Of a DNA stretch of 64,000 nt, positions 51,384 through 59,688 are shown in pieces (position 1 is the first letter of the stretch; every line of letters starts with the position of its first letter). A model generated the notes under the pieces. It was not told the origin of the DNA, made no database searches, and was given only the letters and a program-made list of their open reading frames with translations. The stretch is from contig CANPZC010000010.1 in assembly GCA_947589355.1 (NCBI GenBank), forward strand, positions 1 through 64,000, given 5' to 3'. The position numbers and the translations under genes are program-made. Source of the stretch: an uncultured Clostridia bacterium. Lineage in GTDB: Bacteria; Bacillota; Clostridia; Oscillospirales; Ruminococcaceae.

Positions 51384-52529
51384 TTGAAAATTAAAATACA
51401 CAAACTCGCAGCCGCCGCGGCAGCACTACTGTGCGCTGTAACGCTGGTTTCCTGCGGCTCAAAGGGCGGCTCATCTAAGGCAAACGCCTCTGTAACACAG
51501 CAAACCACCACTGCAACTACAACTTCTGTAACCACCGCAGCCACCACCCCTGCCATAACTCAGCCCGAGGAAACCACCACCACTCCCGAAGAAAAGCCCG
51601 TCCCCAATGGCAAGTATAACAATCTCACAGGTGAATACACTTTGTCAGATGCCGCAGTAGGCAAACGCCCCATAGCGGTAATGGTAAACAATATAACTTT
51701 CTCTCTCCCTCAATACGGCATTGCCGCCGCGGATATGATAATAGAATGTCCCGTCGAGGGCACAATAACGCGCCTTATGGCAGTCTACGGCGATATGACT
51801 AAAATACCAAGCGTCTGCTCGATCCGCTCCTGCCGCTATTATTTCCCCATTTTAGCTCAAAGCTTCGATGCCGTCTATATGCACTGGGGCAAAGACGAAA
51901 CAGTCGCGAAAGATACCCTCGAAAGCCTCAAGATAGACAGGCTCGACGGCTATAACAATTCGTTCGTTTTCGGGCGCGACGAAGAAAGAATGAAAACCTT
52001 TGCCTATGAGCATACAGGCTATTATAAAGGCGCTCTCACCGAGCAGGCTCTCGATCAGGCAGGAATAAGAAAAACTCTGAAAGATGATAAAAATAAGCCC
52101 GTCTTCCCATTTTGTGAGGAAGCGCAGGCAGTTTCTGATACACAATGCACCAAATGTAAAGCGGTATTTTCAGCCGATTATTTCAGCGATTTTGCCTATA
52201 ACGCAGACGAAGATGTCTACTATAAAAGCCACAACGGCGCGCCGCATATAGATAGTTCCACAGGTCAACAGCTCGCCTTTGAAAATGTGTTCATACTGGG
52301 CACAACAACAAGAATAATAAACCAAAATAACCTGCTTATCTCGCTTGACTGGCACGGCGGCGACGGCTACTATATCTCGCACGGCAGTATAACACCGATA
52401 AAGTGGTCAAAAGCCGATGAATTTGCCGATATAGTCATAACCGACAAAAACGGCAGCGTAATAAATATAAACCCCGGCAAAAGCTACCTCGGCTTCACCC
52501 CACGCCTCAGCGATACTATCTACAGCTGA
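51384..52529 (+). CDS. DUF3048 (YerB-like) lipoprotein
   Basis: 381 residues starting at a TTG at 51384 (AAAGGTG upstream). Signal peptide with lipobox LVSCGSK, a Thr-rich linker (TTTATTTSVTTAATTP), then the DUF3048 domain: RPIAVMVNNITFSLPQYGIA, ADMIIECPVEGTITRLMAVY, SIRSCRYYFPILAQSFDAVY. The C-terminal DUF3048_C part has the DWHGGDGYYISHG segment. YerB proteins are extracellular and of unknown function. The Thr-rich linker resembles that of the lipoprotein at 85-984. Confidence 0.9.
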   Translation: MKIKIHKLAAAAAALLCAVTLVSCGSKGGSSKANASVTQQTTTATTTSVTTAATTPAITQPEETTTTPEEKPVPNGKYNNLTGEYTLSDAAVGKRPIAVMVNNITFSLPQYGIAAADMIIECPVEGTITRLMAVYGDMTKIPSVCSIRSCRYYFPILAQSFDAVYMHWGKDETVAKDTLESLKIDRLDGYNNSFVFGRDEERMKTFAYEHTGYYKGALTEQALDQAGIRKTLKDDKNKPVFPFCEEAQAVSDTQCTKCKAVFSADYFSDFAYNADEDVYYKSHNGAPHIDSSTGQQLAFENVFILGTTTRIINQNNLLISLDWHGGDGYYISHGSITPIKWSKADEFADIVITDKNGSVININPGKSYLGFTPRLSDTIYS

Positions 52530-52537
52530 TATAATTT

Positions 52538-52567
52538 CACCCCGAACATCAAGTCCGGGGTGTTTTT
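52538..52567 (+). terminator. Terminator of the DUF3048 lipoprotein gene
   Basis: CACCCCG pairs with CGGGGTG, followed by TTTTT. Confidence 0.88.
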
Positions 52568-52584
52568 ATCACATCATTTTACAC

Positions 52585-52618
52585 AAAAAAGGCACCTCGG
52601 CTTTTTAGCTGAGATGCC
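52585..52618 (-). terminator. Terminator of the pilT gene
   Basis: GGCA-CTC-GCT pairs with AGC-GAG-TGCC around a TTTT loop; the minus strand continues with TTTTTT. Confidence 0.8.
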
Positions 52619-52626
52619 ATTTATTG

Positions 52627-53715
52627 TTACATATCTATACCGCCTGCGGCAGCAGCAACGCCGCCTATCATTTCTTCAAGGTTAGGTCTGTTCGGCGAGT
52701 ATTCAAGCGCATCGGCACGTGAAATTTTACCCGTCTGGAACAGCTTTCTAAGGCTGTCGTTCATCAGGCACATACCCGACTTCGAGTTCGACATAAGCGA
52801 CGGCAGCTGATGACCCTTTTCTGTTCTTATCATATTAGCCACCGCATCGTTGCCAAGCAGTATTTCCAGTGCCGCAACTCTTCCTTTGCCGTCACGCGTA
52901 GGAACAAGTATCTGCGATATAACAGCCTTAAGCAGCATAGAAAGCTGCGAACGCACCTGACCTTGCGAGTTGGTCGGGAATACGTCTATGATTCTGTCAA
53001 TAGTCTGCGGCGCGTTTGTCGTGTGCAGAGAAGCTATGACCAAGTGTCCCGTCTCAGCCGCGGTAATTGCCAGCGAAATGGTCTCATAGTCTCTCATCTC
53101 ACCTACGAGTATAACATCGGGGTCTTCACGCAGCGCGCTCCTCAAAGCCCCGTCAAACGAGTCAACGTCCGCGCCTATCTCTCTTTGGTGAATAGTCGCA
53201 ACGCTCGCAGCGTATTTGTATTCCACAGGGTCTTCTATCGTCAGTATGTGAACAGGTCTTGTCTTGTTTATGTGGTTTACCATAGCCGCCATAGTCGTTG
53301 ACTTACCGCTGCCCGTTGCGCCCGTAACAAGAATCATGCCTTTTTGCAGCGTGCAAAGGTCGCTCATAAGTTTCGAGGGCAGACCCAGCTCCGAGAACGA
53401 CGGCACTTTTGAATTGAGCAAACGTATGCTTGCCGCTATCTTGCCCATCTGCCTGAACACGTTTACTCTCTGGCGCGAGCCGTCCGAAGTCTCCATCGAA
53501 AAGTCAAGATCCTGACCCGCTCTTAAAGCCTTTTCCTGATCGGCAGAAAGCATAGAAAGTATCGTGCGGCTAACTACCTCATCGTCAATATCCTCCAGCC
53601 GCTCCAGCTTGCCGTTTATTCTGAAAACGGTGGGCGCGCCAACTGTAAGGTGAATATCGGAAGCTTTCTGCTCCCTTGCGAACATTATAAGATCTTCAAC
53701 CGTAAATGATGACAT
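52627..53715 (-). CDS. pilT: PilT-like type IV pilus retraction ATPase
   Basis: 362 residues. N-terminal PAS-like fold (FAREQKASDIHLTVGAPTVF), Walker A VTGATGSGKSTTMAAM, Asp box ILTIEDPVEYKY, Walker B VILVGEMRDYETI and the AIRNLI-equivalent LLKAVISQILVPTRDGKG. The C-terminal region is close in length to PilT. It would power retraction of type IV pili; no pilin or other pilus gene is in the window. Confidence 0.92.
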   Translation of the reverse strand: MSSFTVEDLIMFAREQKASDIHLTVGAPTVFRINGKLERLEDIDDEVVSRTILSMLSADQEKALRAGQDLDFSMETSDGSRQRVNVFRQMGKIAASIRLLNSKVPSFSELGLPSKLMSDLCTLQKGMILVTGATGSGKSTTMAAMVNHINKTRPVHILTIEDPVEYKYAASVATIHQREIGADVDSFDGALRSALREDPDVILVGEMRDYETISLAITAAETGHLVIASLHTTNAPQTIDRIIDVFPTNSQGQVRSQLSMLLKAVISQILVPTRDGKGRVAALEILLGNDAVANMIRTEKGHQLPSLMSNSKSGMCLMNDSLRKLFQTGKISRADALEYSPNRPNLEEMIGGVAAAAGGIDM

Positions 53716-53731
53716 ATCTTTTTTCCTCCGA

Positions 53732-54274
53732 TCATCTTATTCTGAACTGTATTCCGCTTGCAGAAAGATAAACCTCCTGCGCTATGTTTGCAATGCGCTG
53801 ATTTACAAAGCCTATTATCTCGCGCTCCGTTGCCAGAGCCTTGTCGTCAGAGGGCAGCGAAAATCCCGTTTCCACGGTAATTATCACCATGTCCCCGTGA
53901 ACTTTCTCAACACAAGCTATCATAGACTGCACTTCGTCTATTATCTGCTTTTCTATGCGCTTTTTCTGCTCGTATTTAAGCTGCGCCGCGTCATCGCATT
54001 CGCGCTTTATTACCTGCCTTGTGTATGACACCAACCCGTCGAATATAAAGAACTTGTGGTCTTTAACAAGCTCTAGAGGCTCTTTAACGTCCTCGCGTAT
54101 ATCCCACATGACGTCGTTCTTGCTGTTATTATACTCTATCCTGCGTTTTATATCCTCCGAAAGCTCCTTGTCGGTGTGGATATAAAGCACATTGTCGCAG
54201 GCGGCAAAATAGTTTATAGCCCAGCGAGTTTTACCGCTTGAAGCTCCGCCTGTAACCACTGTTATCGTGGACAT
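53732..54274 (-). CDS. cobU: CobU-like adenosylcobinamide kinase/guanylyltransferase
   Basis: 180 residues. P-loop VTGGASSGKTRWA at the N-terminus, the central D-G stretch IFDGLVSYT and the C-terminal GFVNQRIANIAQEVYLSASG match CobU/CobP, which phosphorylates and guanylylates adenosylcobinamide in late B12 assembly. GGAGGG precedes the ATG. It is 17 bases upstream of pilT in the same direction; other cobalamin genes are absent nearby. Confidence 0.85.
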   Translation of the reverse strand: MSTITVVTGGASSGKTRWAINYFAACDNVLYIHTDKELSEDIKRRIEYNNSKNDVMWDIREDVKEPLELVKDHKFFIFDGLVSYTRQVIKRECDDAAQLKYEQKKRIEKQIIDEVQSMIACVEKVHGDMVIITVETGFSLPSDDKALATEREIIGFVNQRIANIAQEVYLSASGIQFRIR

Positions 54275-54458
54275 ATGATCCCTCCCTGAATTTCAGCGTA
54301 TCAGAATATTTTCCCCTTTGCGAAAATAATGATATATATTTAATTTAACATATTAACTTTCGTTTGTCAAGCGGCATTAAAGCACATACAAAAACTTTAT
54401 GACTTCATACAAATAACGCACCCGTCTTTTGGCGAAAAATACATAAGCTCATCGGCGT

Positions 54459-54488
54459 GAGGCGGCTCGGGTTCGGCTCTCCACTGCT
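54459..54488. repeat. Half copy of the AGCAGTGGA inverted-repeat element
   Basis: 30 bases identical to the reverse complement of 40899-40928, ending CCACTGCT. The rest of the element is absent. It sits just outside the phage gene block. Otherwise 54275-54490 holds no recognised feature. Confidence 0.6.
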
Positions 54489-54490
54489 AA

Positions 54491-54524
54491 AAGGCACGCC
54501 CCATACTTTTGCAAAGCGTGCCTT
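54491..54524 (-). terminator. Terminator at the 3' end of the phage gene block
   Basis: AAGGCACGC (54491-54499) pairs with GCGTGCCTT (54516-54524), with TTTT after the stem on the minus strand; the last phage gene stops at 54533. Confidence 0.85.
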
Positions 54525-54532
54525 GTGTATTA

Positions 54533-55471
54533 TCAAAGGGCTTTGGTGTATTCGTCACCGTAGCACCATAAAGTTGTAAGCGTTCCCTTGCTGTTCACCG
54601 TAAGGTCAATGCGGCTTATCTCTTTTCCCTGCGCCGTTATTCCCTGCGCCGAAAAATTCACCGCCTGCCGAATATCTTCGCCGTTATATCCGTTGTAGCA
54701 TACCTTTATATACTCCGCCGCGCGCGCGGCATAGTCAGCCCTGCTTTTCATCGCCTCGTCGGGGTCGCTCAGCCACTGCCTGTCAAAAGAAATGTGCTTG
54801 TGGCGTATTACGTCAAGGTCTACAGCGCTTTGGTCTGTAAGATTGTAAGTATTGTAAGTGCCCTCAACATCTCTCATGTGGTAGTGAGATATAATGTGTG
54901 AAAGCCCCACCCCTCGTGATACCGAAACTATGTCGCCCTCGGGAACGTCAAGAGCAGGCAAAGCCGTATCTTTTGTAACTCTCACAGTGTTGCTTTTTGA
55001 AATGTACGGGTACTCCTTGCAGTATTTTCTCGCAAACGCAGCCGCCGCGCCCCACATCGTGTCGTTGTCTTTTATGTATACGTAATTTATAGTATCATCA
55101 AGCTGTTCATATTCAACATTCGGCAAAACTATCGTGCTGTTCATAAGCTTTTCAAACGTAGTATTTGTGTACATTCCCGGTGTCAGCTGGTTTTGCCCCA
55201 AAGCCGCTGAAAACCCCTTTGAAGAAAAGCTTATTATGCCAAATCCGTTTTTGTAAGTCCACTCCGCCTTGTCGGGCAAACCATAATGCATAAGCGTGTC
55301 ACCGTCAAAAAGAGATACAGCCTTTATCATGCCCTGCGGCGGCGAAGTCAACATCGCCCTGCCCGAAAGCGTCGTGTACGGCGTGTAGCGTTCTTTGGTA
55401 AAACGAATATCCACAATACTTCCCGTAAAAATGTTGCTCTGACCGTTTACCGAAAATTCAAGAGAGAACAT
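54533..55471 (-). CDS. Phage baseplate hub protein, XkdQ/gpD-like
   Basis: 312 residues. The plan of PBSX XkdQ/gpD-type hub proteins is recognisable: an N-terminal beta domain (IFTGSIVDIRFTKERYTPYT), then DTMWGAAAAFARKYCKEYPYI, the usual 'T-W...F' segment, and a C-terminal strand-rich part. It would sit at the tip of a contractile-type tail. It is the last gene of the block and has a GGGGG ribosome site. Confidence 0.65.
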   Translation of the reverse strand: MFSLEFSVNGQSNIFTGSIVDIRFTKERYTPYTTLSGRAMLTSPPQGMIKAVSLFDGDTLMHYGLPDKAEWTYKNGFGIISFSSKGFSAALGQNQLTPGMYTNTTFEKLMNSTIVLPNVEYEQLDDTINYVYIKDNDTMWGAAAAFARKYCKEYPYISKSNTVRVTKDTALPALDVPEGDIVSVSRGVGLSHIISHYHMRDVEGTYNTYNLTDQSAVDLDVIRHKHISFDRQWLSDPDEAMKSRADYAARAAEYIKVCYNGYNGEDIRQAVNFSAQGITAQGKEISRIDLTVNSKGTLTTLWCYGDEYTKAL

Positions 55472-55485
55472 TCAGATCCCCCTTT

Positions 55486-55824
55486 TCATACGTGAAATGC
55501 CATAGAATACTCTGCAAAACCGTCATTAGCTTCGGGCTCTATAATAAAGCTGTCAAGCATAGCCGCCGTGAAAGATACCCCGTCCACAGTCAGGTCATTT
55601 GTCTGCGCTACCATGGGCTTCGCGGTATCCAGAAGCTTCTTGCAGTCAAACGACGGCAGTTTACCGCTTATCTTTATAGTAGTCGCAGCCTTGCCCACTT
55701 TCACAGTGCGAATGTTGCCGTTTATCAGCGCGATCTCAGTCAGCTTGTCCTCAGCCGTAACACTGTAACCCGAAATATTCAGCGTAATAGTACCGTATGT
55801 AAAAGAAATTTTTCTTCCGTTCAT
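55486..55824 (-). CDS. Small phage structural protein, tail-associated (unassigned)
   Basis: 112 residues, strongly beta-patterned (ISFTYGTITLNISGYSVTAE ... TIKISGKLPSFDCKKLLDTA), with no cysteine cluster or enzyme motif. Position between connector-like and hub-like genes suggests a tail-tube or tail-completion protein. GAGGAGG precedes the ATG. Confidence 0.55.
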   Translation of the reverse strand: MNGRKISFTYGTITLNISGYSVTAEDKLTEIALINGNIRTVKVGKAATTIKISGKLPSFDCKKLLDTAKPMVAQTNDLTVDGVSFTAAMLDSFIIEPEANDGFAEYSMAFHV

Positions 55825-55825
55825 A

Positions 55826-56170
55826 TCATGCCTCCTCTGCCGCAGCGTATGCAGCCGTTACGTTTATCTCGCACTGTACCCTTTTGTGAAGCTCGTTTCT
55901 CTTGGGCGCGGTTACAGAAAAATGTATGTCGTAAAGCGTTTCGTCAGCAGTAAAACAAAGCTGCAATCTCTCCACCATGTTAAGCAGATCTTCCGTACCC
56001 AAAGGCGATGCTGCCAGAGCCGTTGCTTTCAGCTTTTTGTTTATGCCTAAGTAGTTTTTGCCCGAAAGCGCCAGCCATTCTTCCACAAGCTCGCCGCCCT
56101 CATCGCTGATGAATATCACAGGCGTGTCATAAAGCGTAACAGGGTCGTTGTCAACAAAACTTTCAGTCAC
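55826..56170 (-). CDS. Phage connector/tail-terminator-like protein (start uncertain)
   Basis: 114 residues from a GTG at 56170. The same frame extends upstream to 56221 with a coding-like segment (TLKECVTSAAAKAGFKVTES) and there meets GGGGG nine bases before an ATT codon. The protein has a mixed alpha/beta pattern (VIFISDEGGELVEEWLALSG, LQLCFTADETLYDIHF) like minor head-tail proteins. No family match claimed. Confidence 0.55.
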   Translation of the reverse strand: MTESFVDNDPVTLYDTPVIFISDEGGELVEEWLALSGKNYLGINKKLKATALAASPLGTEDLLNMVERLQLCFTADETLYDIHFSVTAPKRNELHKRVQCEINVTAAYAAAEEA

Positions 56171-56210
56171 CTTGAAACCTGCCTTTGCGGCAGCCGATGT
56201 AACACATTCT

Positions 56211-56609
56211 TTAAGCGTAATAGTTATCTACCCCCTGAAAATAAAAGTCGTCAGCCGTTTCGTTTTCTTCAAGCATATCGCCCAGCCGCGCCAGAGCATC
56301 TTTTTTTAGCTTCTCAGCCTCGCCCGATGTCGCATTGCTCTTGCCGTTTGCCGCAAATACCCCCGTTTCGGTAACAGTCGGTTCCAAAGCCGCCGCACCC
56401 AAACGCGCTAAGTCGCAAAGAGCTATGCAAGCCGCCGCATGGCAAACAGCAGTTGCCTCTTTCGGGTTCTCCGGTTCGCGAATAAGCTTTGAACACAGGT
56501 AACTCGCCGCGCACTGAGCAAGTTCGGCAGCCTGTGCGCGCCTGCTGTTAGGCAAACGCGCGTATAAGCATACCATTTCAACTACCTTGTCATTGTCGAT
56601 AGTAAACAT
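56211..56609 (-). CDS. Phage head-tail connector-like protein
   Basis: 132 residues, mostly helical and Ala/Cys-rich (AAELAQCAASYLCSKLIREP, CHAAACIALCDLARLGAAAL). The size, helical content and position just after the capsid gene fit a gp6-like connector. It ends DDFYFQGVDNYYA; the end overlaps the upstream extension of the next gene. Confidence 0.55.
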   Translation of the reverse strand: MFTIDNDKVVEMVCLYARLPNSRRAQAAELAQCAASYLCSKLIREPENPKEATAVCHAAACIALCDLARLGAAALEPTVTETGVFAANGKSNATSGEAEKLKKDALARLGDMLEENETADDFYFQGVDNYYA

Positions 56610-56624
56610 TTCATCACCTGCTTA

Positions 56625-57596
56625 TCATTCGGCAGGCTTCATTACCGCAGCCGCATCTGTGGCGATCTTTGAAAATCCCACCATAACGCTGCAAGATATC
56701 TCCTCGCACTGAGTAGAGAGCAGCCTGTCGCTGTCAATGCAAACATCTGTAGCAAATACAGCTTCAAGAGCGTTTTTGCTGTCAATGCCCACCATCTGCT
56801 CCGTCTCCATGCCTGCGCATTTTATAATAGTAACTCCGTAAGGCGTCTTCACCTTGCCCGAGGTCATAAAGTCGCTCACGCAATACTTCATCTCATCAAG
56901 AGCCAGTATATCAGCCATTATAGCAGGCGTGGTAACAATAGTCGTCATGTCGTAGCCGCTAAGCTTCGACCAGAACGCCGCCAGATCAGCATAAGTGACC
57001 TTTGCACCAGCCATATTGCTGCTTGCCGCACCCTTTGCAAGAGTGTTAACCGCCTCAAGATCTACAGCCCTCGCTATGTCAGCACCCAGCGAGCGCAGTA
57101 CCACTGCCAGAGCTTCAATTCTCTGCTTGCGAACAGCTTCATAAGTTACAGAAAGCTTTCTCGCATACTTTTTAGCAGCAGTTGCTTCTCCTGCCAAAGC
57201 CACCGATGTAGCCGAAAGCTGCGCGCCCTGCTGAGTTTCCTCGCTGTCTGCTTTAGAAACAGTTATGCCGCGAAAATCAATGCCGTCGGTGTAGCCCTTA
57301 GCAGCGGTTATGTCATCAAGAATGCTGCACTCATCAAGCCCCTGTTTTATGCTCCTGCGAATAAATTCCGGGAAAAGCAGAGCCGACTGCGTGCTTACAA
57401 AAAACTTCTCCACCCTGTCGCAGTCCTTGCCGCTCACCTTGATGTCAAAGCGTTTCAGCTGTCTTTCAAACGCGTCCAGCCCCGCAAGCTCCGTCGAAGC
57501 GTAGTTTTCATCGGGGTCAAGCTCTGTAAGAGCCTGTGTAAAGGTCTTTCCGTTCACGTTGTAAAGTGATTTTTCAAGTCTTATATCTTCGTACAT
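56625..57596 (-). CDS. Phage major capsid protein
   Basis: 323 residues. The layout is of PBSX/HK97-like capsids: an N-terminal helical arm (YEDIRLEKSLYNVNGKTFTQ), FPEFIRRSIKQGLDECSILD, then the alpha/beta core with SVTYEAVRKQRIEALAVVLR and VGFSKIATDAAAV. It is adjacent to a protease-like and portal gene, as expected. GGAGG before the ATG at 57596. Confidence 0.8.
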   Translation of the reverse strand: MYEDIRLEKSLYNVNGKTFTQALTELDPDENYASTELAGLDAFERQLKRFDIKVSGKDCDRVEKFFVSTQSALLFPEFIRRSIKQGLDECSILDDITAAKGYTDGIDFRGITVSKADSEETQQGAQLSATSVALAGEATAAKKYARKLSVTYEAVRKQRIEALAVVLRSLGADIARAVDLEAVNTLAKGAASSNMAGAKVTYADLAAFWSKLSGYDMTTIVTTPAIMADILALDEMKYCVSDFMTSGKVKTPYGVTIIKCAGMETEQMVGIDSKNALEAVFATDVCIDSDRLLSTQCEEISCSVMVGFSKIATDAAAVMKPAE

Positions 57597-57614
57597 ATTT
57601 TTACCTCCAAAATT

Positions 57615-58478
57615 TTATATTTTGTAACTGTTGTTGCCGTCTTTCCTGTCCTCTTTTATAATGCCCGTAATGCATGGCGAGTCGTTAAATACCGTATTTT
57701 CGTGCGCTTTATCGGTATCCTGCTTTACTTTATACAGCTTTTCTGTAGTAAGCGTTGTCAGATACTCTCTGAACCCTTTCAGCGATACCGTCGGGTCGCC
57801 CAGCCAGCTTTTGCGCATAATGTCGCTTATAAGCTGCTCTCTCACAGCCAGTTCTGCCGCTTTTTCAGTGTTTTCGGTATTTTCTGTATTCTCTGCCGCA
57901 CCCATGCAAACGCTCTTTGATACCCCTGCGCCGACCTGTGCCGGCACAGCCACAAAACTCCATTCATATGCATCATCAGGGTCTTCAAGTATAGTGTGGC
58001 ATATCCTGCCGCCGTATGTCTGCCCCTTGACGTGCCTGCATTTTACCGCGCCGCATACCGAGCATTTCTTTCTCTTTACCGAGCAGCTCACACTTACTTC
58101 CTTTTTAATACCGCCGTCAATTTCCGCAATAAGGTCTGCGTTCCCTGCCGTGCGCACCATGTATGCCTTCGCTGTTAAACAGGTGTATACCTCTCCTGCT
58201 TTTGTTATGCGCTTTTCGTCCTGCATAACAGCCGTGTCAAATATCCGCGCGCTTTGGCTGCTGCCCTTCGCATCGTGGTCAAATATCCCCGTCTTGCCTA
58301 TAAAAAGCTTTGCCAGTCTGCCAAGAGCCGCCACCGAGAATCTCTCCCCGTCGCGGTCTATCTCGTTGTCGCACAGTATCACAGGAAAGCAGTATACCTC
58401 CTGCTCGGTCAGTTTTTTGCGGCTGAAAGAGTTTATCTTTTCAAGAAGCTGCTCGTTCAGGGCAAATTCAGTCGTCAT
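57615..58478 (-). CDS. Phage prohead protease/XkdF-like protein
   Basis: 287 residues from the ATG at 58478; a GTG at 58490 is possible but sits on the ribosome site. CFPVILCDNEIDRDGERFSV, FDHDAKGSSQSARIF and KKEVSVSCSVKRKKCSVCG resemble the S14/U35-type prohead protease region of PBSX XkdF, with an added Cys/His cluster (CSVCGAVKCRHVKG) that may bind zinc. The C-terminal part is charged and could serve as a scaffold. Confidence 0.65.
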   Translation of the reverse strand: MTTEFALNEQLLEKINSFSRKKLTEQEVYCFPVILCDNEIDRDGERFSVAALGRLAKLFIGKTGIFDHDAKGSSQSARIFDTAVMQDEKRITKAGEVYTCLTAKAYMVRTAGNADLIAEIDGGIKKEVSVSCSVKRKKCSVCGAVKCRHVKGQTYGGRICHTILEDPDDAYEWSFVAVPAQVGAGVSKSVCMGAAENTENTENTEKAAELAVREQLISDIMRKSWLGDPTVSLKGFREYLTTLTTEKLYKVKQDTDKAHENTVFNDSPCITGIIKEDRKDGNNSYKI

Positions 58479-59658
58479 AAGTCTTTTCACGCTCCTTTGT
58501 CTTTTGGTTGCGAAGCTCTATGTCCTCCGCCTGCGCGTTGTAAAGCCGCGCCTTTGCAAGCTCCGTCTCGTCCTGCAAGTTAATGTTCGCCCACTGCACC
58601 TCAATATCGCTGTCACTTCCGCTGAGAGCAGCGAATATAAGACCTATCCGGCGTAAAACGGGCGTAAGTTTGCGGCGGTATGATTCCAGCTCGCTCGTCA
58701 GAATATCCACCTGCTGCGTGCTCATGCGCTCGGTGCTGCTCCAGTTGAGCCCCAGCAAAAACGGCGGTATCGAAAGTTTTGAAAGAAGCTGTTCCAAAAG
58801 CTGCCGAACCGGTATCTCGGTGTCTATTATCTGATTGTCCGCGCCTATAACTTTAATGTCAACGTCGCCCACAGCAATAAAGTCTTTCACCCTGCCGTAT
58901 CGCGCGCTGTTCATGCCGTCAGCCCACTGCCGCGCTATCTGTTCGGCGTGTTCTTTCGCTGCCATACCGTCGCAGCTATCAGACGAGGGCTTGTAAGTCA
59001 CCGCGTACCTTACGTTTCCTACCCTCTCAAAGTTCTTTCCAATGCAGCCGTATATCTTCATAAGCGCCTGCGAAAAGCACGGCAGCCCTCTCAGCATAGA
59101 TACCCCCTGCGGATTTTTCGGGCTCTCCGAAAGCATCGTGCAGAATATCCTCTCGGGGTGCGCTATCGCAACTTCAGTCGCCCCGTCAAAGAAAAAATAC
59201 CTCGCCGTCAACGGGTCTTTTCCGCTGCGTACAGTAAACATCGTCGGGTCAGCGTTTGCAAGACCCAGCACTTCGCCGTTTTCGCTGTCAATTATTATCT
59301 CTCCCAGTGCCTTGCCGTATGTGATAAGATCATCTAAATATACATCTATAAACGACCCCAGCGACTGCCCCGAAGTGTTCACCTTTACGTTATTGCAAAA
59401 TGCGTCAAGCGCCGGCTGTAACCGCTCATCTGCTGCCACCAGCTTAAAATCCCCCACAAGACGTACAATCTTGCCTATCGCCGCATCTATCAGCGGCACC
59501 TGAACTCTCAGCGCCTCGTAAAGCGACATATCGAGATACCCCGAGTTGTGCGCCAAGCGGAACATACTGCTCTCGCCGCCGCGCTCCGCCGAAGCCACTT
59601 CGCAAAGTGCCGGTGTATCTTTGCGCCTTTTTCTGTTAAGACTGTTAATGAAAGCTAT
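58468..59658 (-). CDS. Phage portal protein
   Basis: About 396 residues if started at 59658, or 376 from a GTG at 59598 that has no ribosome site. Portal features: MSLYEALRVQVPLIDAAIGKIVRLVGDF, VYLDDLITYGKALGEIIID, FLLGLNWSSTERMSTQQVDI and TPVLRRIGLIFAALSG, typical of PBSX-type portals. Upstream of 59598 the frame stays coding-like (IAFINSLNRKRRKDTPALCE) to an ATA codon nine bases after GGGGG; an ATG at 59666 is out of frame and only one base from that site. Either a rare start codon or a one-base deletion after the ATG explains this. Confidence 0.82.
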   Translation of the reverse strand: MAFINSLNRKRRKDTPALCEVASAERGGESSMFRLAHNSGYLDMSLYEALRVQVPLIDAAIGKIVRLVGDFKLVAADERLQPALDAFCNNVKVNTSGQSLGSFIDVYLDDLITYGKALGEIIIDSENGEVLGLANADPTMFTVRSGKDPLTARYFFFDGATEVAIAHPERIFCTMLSESPKNPQGVSMLRGLPCFSQALMKIYGCIGKNFERVGNVRYAVTYKPSSDSCDGMAAKEHAEQIARQWADGMNSARYGRVKDFIAVGDVDIKVIGADNQIIDTEIPVRQLLEQLLSKLSIPPFLLGLNWSSTERMSTQQVDILTSELESYRRKLTPVLRRIGLIFAALSGSDSDIEVQWANINLQDETELAKARLYNAQAEDIELRNQKTKEREKTYDD

Positions 59659-59688
59659 GTTGTCATGCCCCCTTTTCTTAATATTGCT

